DNA of 10,139 nucleotides, from assembly GCA_028874675.1 (NCBI GenBank), contig JAPPJA010000154.1:1-10139 (forward strand), in the 5' to 3' direction. The notes below the pieces were generated by a model, which saw only the letters and a program-made list of their open reading frames with translations, did no database searches and was not told the origin of the DNA. The stretch's first letter is position 1. Every line of letters begins with the position of its first letter. The position numbers and the translations under genes are program-made. The DNA comes from Chloroflexota bacterium (GTDB lineage Bacteria > Chloroflexota > Dehalococcoidia > Lucifugimonadales > UBA3495). Below, piece by piece: positions 5,287 through 10,139 of this stretch.

Positions 5287-6500
5287 CCGAGACCGTGAAT
5301 ACCCTGGACCGTTTCTGCCGCGACCTGCTGTACGAACATCATGAAGGCCGGCGCCACGACCCAGAGACCATCGCCGCCCGCTTCGTGGAACGCTTTCACG
5401 TATCGGCCCGTCCCGCCCTGGCGGAACTCAGGACCCTGCTGAAGGAGGCCGGGGTTGGAGAGGTTTCCGAACTGGCCATCGACGGCGCCCCCAAGGGGTT
5501 GCACGTGGGCGTCCTGGGCCAGGAGTGCCACATCTTCTACAAGGAGGAGCTGTGGCAGGGAGCCCGGGATTACACCGTGCTCCACGAGACCTACGAGATC
5601 ATGCACGAGACCCTGTGCCACCTGGCGACGGGAACCCAGCCGGTGGAGGAGGTGTGCCGGCAGGCCGACCGCTTCGCGGCGGGGGTGTTGATGCAGCCGG
5701 GGGAGTTTCAAGACCTGGCCCTGGCCTCGGGGCTGGACGTGATGGCCTTGCAGCGGGAGTACGGCTACGCCTACGCTGCCGTGGCCCTGCGCCTGGCCGA
5801 GGTGGTGCGCGGCCTGCCCTACTTCGTGGCCCTGTACGAGCGGCCCGGGCGGTTAGACCCGGCCCGGTGGCCCAGGGGAAACGACCTGACGGCGCTGCGG
5901 GCCACGGTGGTGCGGCGGACCAATGGCATGGGGCCGCCGGCTTCGGGTCTGGTCATGGGCATACGGGGCGGCATTCCCCAGCGGCATCGCCGGGTTCCCG
6001 CCGGGTCCCTGGCGGAGTTGGCGGCCCGCAGCGGCCAACGGGAATACACCGAGGCCGACGGCCTGGCCGCCGTGGCCACGCCCGTCCACTGGAAGGGGCG
6101 CCTGGCCAAGCTGGCGGTGGTGGCCGTGCCTCTGACACACCGCGACGCGCTGGCCCCGCAGTTGGGCTACCGGCGGGAACCCTCACGTCAATTGCCGGCC
6201 CGGCCCCGGCTGGCGGCTCTTGACGGGATGGGACGGACCGCTGATAATAATAGTAAGACAAACGCATATCACAGCGGGCAAAAAAAAATAGACCATGCCG
6301 CCGCGCCGGATTTCCAGGACCATCACCTTCTCGCTGCCGCCCGAGATGTACGAGCACGTGCAGCGGGTGAAGCAGGAAGAGGGCCGCGACATGAGCGAGC
6401 TGGTGCGCGAAGCCCTGCGCCTGTACATGGAGGACCGGGAACTGCGCCGGGAGCAGCGCCTGGAAAGACTGCGCTCCCGACATATCTAACCAGCGGATGA
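5283..6500 (+). CDS. ImmA/IrrE-family metallopeptidase with HExxE variant and overlapping 3' extension
   Basis: The frame encodes 405 aa, starting in the ATGA overlap with the repressor gene. Residues 70-180 look like the ImmA/IrrE domain: a strand GLHVGVLGQECHIFY, then the zinc helix VLHETYEIMHE (H101, E102, E105), then EEVCRQADRFAAGVLMQPGE, matching the family's ExxAxxFAxxLLMP segment that supplies another ligand. The family norm is HExxH, so position 105 is Glu rather than His. A second alpha/beta domain follows (about 200-310). Such peptidases cleave or relieve an adjacent XRE repressor, switching the element on after DNA damage or host signals. From about residue 315 the sequence becomes low-complexity R/A/G/P, and from nt 6295 it overlaps a confident gene in another frame. 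The tail is therefore probably non-native read-through, and the functional end may be near nt 6230. Confidence 0.78.
   Translation: MTETVNTLDRFCRDLLYEHHEGRRHDPETIAARFVERFHVSARPALAELRTLLKEAGVGEVSELAIDGAPKGLHVGVLGQECHIFYKEELWQGARDYTVLHETYEIMHETLCHLATGTQPVEEVCRQADRFAAGVLMQPGEFQDLALASGLDVMALQREYGYAYAAVALRLAEVVRGLPYFVALYERPGRLDPARWPRGNDLTALRATVVRRTNGMGPPASGLVMGIRGGIPQRHRRVPAGSLAELAARSGQREYTEADGLAAVATPVHWKGRLAKLAVVAVPLTHRDALAPQLGYRREPSRQLPARPRLAALDGMGRTADNNSKTNAYHSGQKKIDHAAAPDFQDHHLLAAARDVRARAAGEAGRGPRHERAGARSPAPVHGGPGTAPGAAPGKTALPTYLTSG
6220..6248 (+). promoter_or_regulatory. Promoter for the RHH-recombinase pair
   Basis: -35 TTGACG (6220-6225, 5/6), 17-bp spacer, -10 GATAAT (6243-6248, 5/6), inside the 3' part of the peptidase frame in a sudden AT-rich patch (6241-6295). 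The predicted start near 6255 gives a 40-nt leader to the ATG at 6295. A run of four stop codons (TGA TAA TAA TAG, 6242-6253) lies in a third frame and overlaps the -10. Confidence 0.6.
6295..6489 (+). CDS. Ribbon-helix-helix (CopG/Arc-type) DNA-binding protein
   Basis: A 64-aa protein with a textbook RHH fold: a short beta strand RTITFSLP (about 8-15), helix A PEMYEHVQRVKQEEG (16-30), the turn RDMSE, and helix B LVREALRLYMED (36-47), followed by a basic tail RELRREQRLERLRSRHI. It lies wholly inside the peptidase frame but in another phase, and its fold is so clear that this is the coding frame here. No strong ribosome site precedes the ATG, only an A-rich stretch after GGG. The recombinase gene starts 28 nt after its stop. 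RHH proteins bind operators as dimers. Next to a serine integrase it could be an autoregulator or the recombination directionality factor; neither can be decided from sequence. Confidence 0.82.
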   Translation: MPPRRISRTITFSLPPEMYEHVQRVKQEEGRDMSELVREALRLYMEDRELRREQRLERLRSRHI

Positions 6501-6517
6501 TCGAGGAGGACACAACG

Positions 6518-8293
6518 ATGAGTAAGAACGCCGACCTGGCCCCCGTGGCCCTCTACGCCCGGGTGTCCAGCGACCGCCAGGACGTGGACCTCTCCGTCGC
6601 TGCCCAGCTTCGGGCGCTGCGCGACTACGCCGACAAGAACGGCTACCTGGTGGTCCGCGAGTACATCGACGAGGCCGAGAGCGGCCGCATCGCCGACCGC
6701 CCCCAGTTCAGGAAGATGCTGGACGAGGCTTCCAAGCCGGAGGCGCCCTTCAACGAGATACTGGTCTGGAAGTTTTCCAGGTTCACCCGCAAGCGGGAGC
6801 ACGCCGTGGCCTTCAAGTCCATGCTCCGGCGCAAGGGCATCAGAGTGGTTTCCATCACCGAGCACGCCGACGACACCCCCACCGGCAAGCTCATGGAGGC
6901 CATCATCGAGTCCGTGGACGAATTTTACTCAGAAAATCTTGCCGAAGAAGTTCGGCGGGGAATGCGCGAGGCCGCATCACGGGGCTTCTGGATGACCACC
7001 AACGCACCCTACGGCTACCAGAGGGTCTACGTCCAGGACGGCGCCAAGAAGCGCCCCCGTCTGGAACTGAACCCGCCCCACGACGCCGTGGTCCGCCGCA
7101 TCTTCGACCTCACCCTCCAGGGCAGAACCTCCCTGGACATTCTCAAGACCCTCAACTCCGAGGGCATACCCTCCCCCAACGGCAGGCAGTGGCGCAAGAC
7201 CACCGTCCACAAGCTACTCTCCAACGAAGCCTACATGGGCACCCTGGTCTGGGGCCTGCGGGCCCAGGACGGACAGGAGCCGGTAAGGGTGGAGAACGCC
7301 TTTCCCTCCATCGTCTCGCAGCAGGAGTTCGCCCGCGTCAGGAAACTGCTGGCAGCCCGCGCCCCGGCGGTAACCCATCCCCGCCGCGCCGCCAGTCCCT
7401 ACCTGCTCAGCGGCCTGGCCAAGTGCCAGACCTGCAACAAGGCTCTCACCGCCGCCGAGGCCAAGAGCGGCAGGTACACCTACTACGTCTGCCAGTCCAT
7501 CCTCAAGCAGGGCAGCGGTTCCTGCGACACCCCCAGGCTCAACGCCAGGTCCTTCGAGGACATCATCGTCTCCAACATCCGCGAAAACATCCTCACCGAG
7601 TCCAACATCAGGGAACTGGTGAAGCTGCTGGACGAGGAGATGGACGGCGTGGCCCGGGAGCAGCGGCAGCACCTGGAAACCGTGGAGGCCGAACTGGAAG
7701 AGGTGAGGCGGAAGTTGGACCGCATCTGGCACTTCGTGGAGAGCACCGACCTGGACATGGCCGATGCCTCGGAGCGCATCCTGGAACACCGCCACCGCCG
7801 GGAACAACTGGAAGCCGCCGCCGAGGAAGCCCGGGCCGTGCTGGCGGAACGGCGGGAGTTGCTCGACAGCGCCGACGTGGTGGCAGCCTTCGCCGCCGAC
7901 ATGAGCCAGTTTCTCCGGACCAGCGAACTCACCGAGACCAAGGCATTCGTCCGGTCCTTCGTCAAGGAGGTGCTGGTGCGGCCCGGCGGAGCGACGATCA
8001 TCTACTCGATACCAACGCCGGAGGACAGCCCCATAGGGGGAGCGGACGCCGCAGAAATCGCCTTGGGCGGCGGTGTTCGCAGTATCGGATACGGTGGTGG
8101 AGGTGAGGGGATTCGAACCCCTGACCCCCTGCTTGCAAAGCAGGTGCTCTCCCGACTGAGCTACACCCCCATTGTGGACCTCTATTCTATCACGGCCCGC
8201 CAGCTACATTCGATACGGCGCTCATTCGACATACACCCCGTGAGCGGGTATTATATTGCCCATCATGGGACCCCCCGGGCCCTTCCCATTTAA
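6518..8293 (+). CDS. Large serine recombinase (site-specific integrase) of the element
   Basis: Start ATG 6518 follows GAGGAGGA (6503-6510) at 7 nt and is preferred to an in-frame ATG at 6497. Domains: resolvase catalytic domain (about 8-155) with YARVSSDRQ holding nucleophile Ser17, and KFSRFTR; Recombinase domain (about 163-280; APYGYQRV, GIPSPNGRQWRKTTV, LLSNEAYMGTLVWG); zinc ribbon with C303-x2-C306, C325 and C336; a long coiled coil (about 365-455) of the kind that controls synapsis and directionality; and a C-terminal strand segment (VLVRPGGATIIYSIPTPED, about 486-503). This is a complete integrase catalysing insertion and, with a directionality factor, excision. Normal family sequence ends near residue 515. 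Residues 526-551 are the antisense of a tRNA-Ala gene and 552-591 read into chromosome, so the C-terminus is a product of the integration junction. Confidence 0.9.
   Translation: MSKNADLAPVALYARVSSDRQDVDLSVAAQLRALRDYADKNGYLVVREYIDEAESGRIADRPQFRKMLDEASKPEAPFNEILVWKFSRFTRKREHAVAFKSMLRRKGIRVVSITEHADDTPTGKLMEAIIESVDEFYSENLAEEVRRGMREAASRGFWMTTNAPYGYQRVYVQDGAKKRPRLELNPPHDAVVRRIFDLTLQGRTSLDILKTLNSEGIPSPNGRQWRKTTVHKLLSNEAYMGTLVWGLRAQDGQEPVRVENAFPSIVSQQEFARVRKLLAARAPAVTHPRRAASPYLLSGLAKCQTCNKALTAAEAKSGRYTYYVCQSILKQGSGSCDTPRLNARSFEDIIVSNIRENILTESNIRELVKLLDEEMDGVAREQRQHLETVEAELEEVRRKLDRIWHFVESTDLDMADASERILEHRHRREQLEAAAEEARAVLAERRELLDSADVVAAFAADMSQFLRTSELTETKAFVRSFVKEVLVRPGGATIIYSIPTPEDSPIGGADAAEIALGGGVRSIGYGGGGEGIRTPDPLLAKQVLSRLSYTPIVDLYSITARQLHSIRRSFDIHPVSGYYIAHHGTPRALPI
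8082..8092. other. Candidate attachment-site core (dyad next to the tRNA 3' end)
   Basis: GTATC-G-GATAC is a perfect 5-bp dyad around one base, lying two bases from the tRNA-Ala CCA end (8095). Serine integrases recognise imperfectly dyad sites with a 2-bp crossover, and element edges commonly lie just beyond the integrase 3' end. This makes 8080-8125 the likely right junction. No second copy is in the window, so the exact crossover cannot be fixed. Confidence 0.35.
8095..8170 (-). tRNA. tRNA-Ala (anticodon TGC), CCA encoded
   Basis: The minus strand folds as a full cloverleaf. The acceptor arm is GGGGGTG with CACCTCC (one G-T pair), the D arm is GCTC/GAGC, and the anticodon arm is CCTGC-TTTGCAA-GCAGG with anticodon TGC. 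The T arm is AGGGG-TTCGAAT-CCCCT, followed by discriminator A and an encoded CCA (8097-8095). The mature body is 73 nt (8098-8170). No base is missing, so the gene should be functional despite adjoining the mobile element. It lies antisense within the 3' part of the recombinase reading frame. Confidence 0.97.
8184..8192 (-). promoter_or_regulatory. Extended -10 promoter of tRNA-Ala
   Basis: On the minus strand TGA-TAGAAT is an extended -10 (TGn plus 5/6 of TATAAT), 13 nt before the tRNA 5' end at 8170. Transcription would start about 7 nt upstream of the mature tRNA. The -35 region is weak (TCGAAT at an 18-bp spacing), which is usual with an extended -10. Confidence 0.45.
8226..8254 (+). promoter_or_regulatory. 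Promoter of the thiolase gene
   Basis: -35 TCGACA (8226-8231, 5/6), 17-bp spacer, -10 TATTAT (8249-8254, 5/6). Start of transcription is expected near 8261, about 55 nt before the thiolase ATG. It lies inside the read-through end of the recombinase frame, which supports that end being non-native. Confidence 0.65.
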
Positions 8294-8316
8294 CCTGTCT
8301 TGCAAAGGAGATTCAC

Positions 8317-9513
8317 ATGCGAGGAGTCGCAATCGTAGCGCCGGTCCGGACTGCCGTGGCCACCTTTGGAGGAGGTCTCCGCAACGTGACGGCCGCTGAC
8401 CTGGCATCCCTGGTAATCAAGGAATCCGTCGAACGCAGCGGCATTGACCCCGCCAGACTGGACGATGTCATCCTGGGCTGCGGCTATCCCAGCGGCGAAA
8501 ATCCAGCCATTGGCCGCCTGGCTGGTCTCAAGGCCGACCTGCCCATTGAAGTGCCCGGATACCAGTTGGACCGCAGATGTTCCTCGGGCCTCCAGGCCAT
8601 CCTGAACGCCGCAATGCTGGTGCAGACGGAAAACGCCGATGCCGTGGTGGCGGGCGGCGTGGAAAGCATGAGCAATGCCGAGTATTACGTCAACGAGGCT
8701 CGCTGGGGTGGCCGCTTCGGTTCCCAGACCTTCCACGACCGCCTGGTGCGGGCGCGGGAGACCATCTCTCCTGAAGAGCGATTCGGCTACATCTCCGGAA
8801 TGGTAGAGACCGCCGAGAACCTGGCCAAGCAGTACGAAATCTCCCGCCAGGAACAGGACGAATATGCCCTGCGCAGCCACCAGCGCGCTGTTGCCGCGGT
8901 GGAGGCCGGAAAGTTTGACCAGGAGATCGTGGGAGTCCCCATTCCCCAGCGGCGGGGCGACCCCGTGGACTTCGTGAAGGACGAGAATCCTCGCGCCGAC
9001 ACCAACATGGAAGTTCTGGGACGGCTGCGGCCGGTGATGCCCGACGGGACCGTCACGGCTGGCAATGCCAGCAGCCAGAACGACGCCGCCTCAGTGTGCC
9101 TGGTGGTGGCCGAGGACAAGGTGGAAGAACTGGGCGTGACACCCATGGCATACCTGAGGGGCTGGGCCGTTACCGGCTGCCACCCCGCCTACATGGGCAT
9201 CGGGCCGGTGCCTTCGGTCAACAAGGTCATGGGCAAAATTGGCATGTCCCTGGAAGATATGGACCTCATTGAGTTGAACGAGGCCTTCGCCGCCCAGGTG
9301 CTGTCGGTTTTGCGGGAGTGGAAGCTGCCCAACGAAGACAACTTGAACGTCAATGGTTCGGGCATTTCGCTGGGGCATCCTATTGCCGCCACCGGCGCCC
9401 GCATCCTGGCCACGCTGCTCCACGAAATGGAGCGGCGCGACGCCCAGTTTGGTCTGGAAACCATGTGCGTGGGCGGCGGCCAGGGAGTCGCCGCAGTTTT
9501 CGAACGGCGGTAG
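8317..9513 (+). CDS. Acetyl-CoA acetyltransferase / 3-ketoacyl-CoA thiolase
   Basis: A complete 398-aa thiolase, the usual family length, with AAAGGAG (8304-8310) 6 nt before the ATG. It shows the three diagnostic sites. The acyl-accepting cysteine C88 lies in DRRCSSGLQAI with the following VVAGGVESMSN. The NEAFA block (LIELNEAFAAQVL) precedes GSGISLGHPIAATGAR carrying His354. The C-terminal catalytic Cys384 lies in CVGGGQGVAAVF. The enzyme makes or cleaves a beta-ketoacyl-CoA using CoA, in the cytoplasm. Whether it works in fatty-acid beta-oxidation or in acetoacetyl-CoA synthesis cannot be told from sequence alone. It is the first chromosomal gene past the element and has its own promoter. 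Confidence 0.95.
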   Translation: MRGVAIVAPVRTAVATFGGGLRNVTAADLASLVIKESVERSGIDPARLDDVILGCGYPSGENPAIGRLAGLKADLPIEVPGYQLDRRCSSGLQAILNAAMLVQTENADAVVAGGVESMSNAEYYVNEARWGGRFGSQTFHDRLVRARETISPEERFGYISGMVETAENLAKQYEISRQEQDEYALRSHQRAVAAVEAGKFDQEIVGVPIPQRRGDPVDFVKDENPRADTNMEVLGRLRPVMPDGTVTAGNASSQNDAASVCLVVAEDKVEELGVTPMAYLRGWAVTGCHPAYMGIGPVPSVNKVMGKIGMSLEDMDLIELNEAFAAQVLSVLREWKLPNEDNLNVNGSGISLGHPIAATGARILATLLHEMERRDAQFGLETMCVGGGQGVAAVFERR

Positions 9514-9604
9514 CGGACTGAACCCCACACCAGCCCACTCCTCAAGCTAAGGGAGGTGGAGCCTATTCGGCCGACATTTCACAATTCCAAAGGACGGATA
9601 GGGT

Positions 9605-9862
9605 ATGACCATGGCAACCGACGACAGTCGTTTAAGCAATTTGGAAGGGCGTATTGCAGAGCAGTCTGCAAGTATTCAGGATTTACGGGAAGGTCAACGA
9701 CAAACCAACGTTGAGATGGCGGCAGGTTTTCGGGAAGTCAACGGGAGAATCGACCAGGTTAACGCCAGGATTGAACGGCTGTTCCTGGCGATGCTGTCGG
9801 TCGGCGCCATGCTCATAGGTCTGCAAATTACACAGATTATTGTCCTTCTGGTCCGCGGCTGA
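9605..9862 (+). CDS. Small coiled-coil protein with one C-terminal membrane segment
   Basis: An 85-aa protein of no named family that I recognise. Residues 8-57 form a polar coiled coil with heptad spacing (LSNLEGRIAEQSASIQDLRE, then FREVNGRIDQVNARIERL). Residues 58-82 are a single hydrophobic helix (LAMLSVGAMLIGLQITQIIV), ending in Arg-Gly. This suggests a tail-anchored membrane protein, perhaps an oligomeric scaffold. AAAGGA (9589-9594) lies 10 nt before the ATG at 9605, while a second in-frame ATG at 9611 has GGG 7 nt before it, so the start is uncertain by two codons. Base composition is more AT-rich than the flanking enzyme genes. It lies 91 bp after the thiolase and 70 bp before the oxidoreductase in the same direction. 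Confidence 0.75.
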   Translation: MTMATDDSRLSNLEGRIAEQSASIQDLREGQRQTNVEMAAGFREVNGRIDQVNARIERLFLAMLSVGAMLIGLQITQIIVLLVRG

Positions 9863-9888
9863 AGCTTGTCCCGGCGGACTTTCGAGGA

Positions 9889-9906
9889 CCTTCGTGCCCC
9901 TTCGTG
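9889..9906 (+). repeat. Short direct repeat CTTCGTG upstream of the oxidoreductase
   Basis: CTTCGTG occurs at 9890-9896 and again from 9900, with an 11-nt phase shortened by the intervening CCC. It lies in the 70-bp gap before the GMC gene. I see no dyad or promoter hexamers that explain it. Confidence 0.3.
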
Positions 9907-9932
9907 GATTACACTGACAATGGGAGGGAAGT

Positions 9933-10139
9933 ATGGCAAACCGACACGATGAAGCCGATGTGCTGGTAATCGGGGCGGGCGCATCGGGTGGAGCCTTTAC
10001 CTGGAGCCTGACCCTGGCCGGCATCAAGGTGGTCTGCCTGGAGCAGGGCGGCTGGGTGCCGCTGGACGTTTTTTCCACCAGCGAACCCGATGCGCAAATT
10101 CACTGGCAGACCGACTTCCACTCCAACCCCAACGTCCGT
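9933..10139 (+). CDS. GMC-family FAD-dependent oxidoreductase, N-terminal part
   Basis: The ATG at 9933 follows GGGAGGG (9922-9928) and opens a frame of 69 codons that runs off the right edge. The protein starts with a Rossmann strand-turn-helix, DVLVIGAGASGGAFTWSL, with the dinucleotide motif GxGxxG at about residues 14-19. A second strand, KVVCLEQGGWV, ends in the acidic residue that binds the ribose of FAD. The later DFHSNPNVR resembles the start region of GMC oxidoreductases, which oxidise alcohols, sugars or sterol-like substrates with FAD. Only the first 69 residues are seen, so the substrate and exact subfamily are unknown. Confidence 0.78.
   Translation, partial: MANRHDEADVLVIGAGASGGAFTWSLTLAGIKVVCLEQGGWVPLDVFSTSEPDAQIHWQTDFHSNPNVR

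Noticed and set aside
5525..6223. Plus-strand frame inside the peptidase gene
   Set aside because: Gly/Arg/Pro-rich shadow; the peptidase motifs lie in the other frame.
9523..9563. Possible terminator hairpin after the thiolase (CCACTCCT with GGGAGGTGG)
   Set aside because: The stem needs a bulge and has no following T tract in either direction.
1..10139. CRISPR array, insertion sequence ends or rRNA
   Set aside because: No regularly spaced repeats of 20 bp or more, no DDE transposase or terminal inverted repeats, and no rRNA-like stretches were seen.

Overview
The window is GC-rich bacterial DNA that looks like the right-hand part of an integrated conjugative or mobilizable element, its junction with a tRNA-Ala gene, and the start of ordinary chromosome beyond it. 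The host is probably a member of Chloroflexota (Dehalococcoidia or SAR202-like). This rests on the style of the recombinase, the XRE/ImmA pair and the thiolase-GMC neighbourhood, and it is a low-to-moderate confidence inference.

Positions 1-3352 (rightward) hold three element genes: the 3' part of a HerA/VirD4-type coupling ATPase with a repetitive, charged tail; a Replic_Relax-like protein whose winged-helix plus nuclease-like unit is present twice; and a diverged DUF3800-like protein. The first two overlap by an ATGA. A perfect 12-bp hairpin at 3393-3423 separates them from a converging operon and is a good intrinsic terminator in the leftward direction.

Positions 3465-4576 (leftward) hold four very small genes, each overlapping the next. 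The promoter-proximal one is unrecognised and has a TTG start. The other three are helix-turn-helix proteins, two of them paralogous. They face an intergenic control region (4577-4848) with direct and inverted repeats and a convincing rightward promoter.

Positions 4849-8293 (rightward) hold an XRE repressor overlapping an ImmA/IrrE-like peptidase, a ribbon-helix-helix protein lying inside the peptidase's 3' end in another frame, and a large serine recombinase. This resembles the ImmR/ImmA plus integrase control logic of ICEBs1-type elements, although that element uses a tyrosine integrase. The recombinase frame does not stop at the element edge. It runs antisense through a complete tRNA-Ala(TGC) gene (8095-8170, minus strand) and through the promoter of the next chromosomal gene.

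Positions 8300-10139 look like resident chromosome: a complete acetyl-CoA acetyltransferase (thiolase) with its own promoter, a small coiled-coil/single-TM protein, and the first 69 codons of a GMC-family FAD oxidoreductase.

The left end of the element, the relaxase, the T4SS channel genes and the second attachment site are not in this window.
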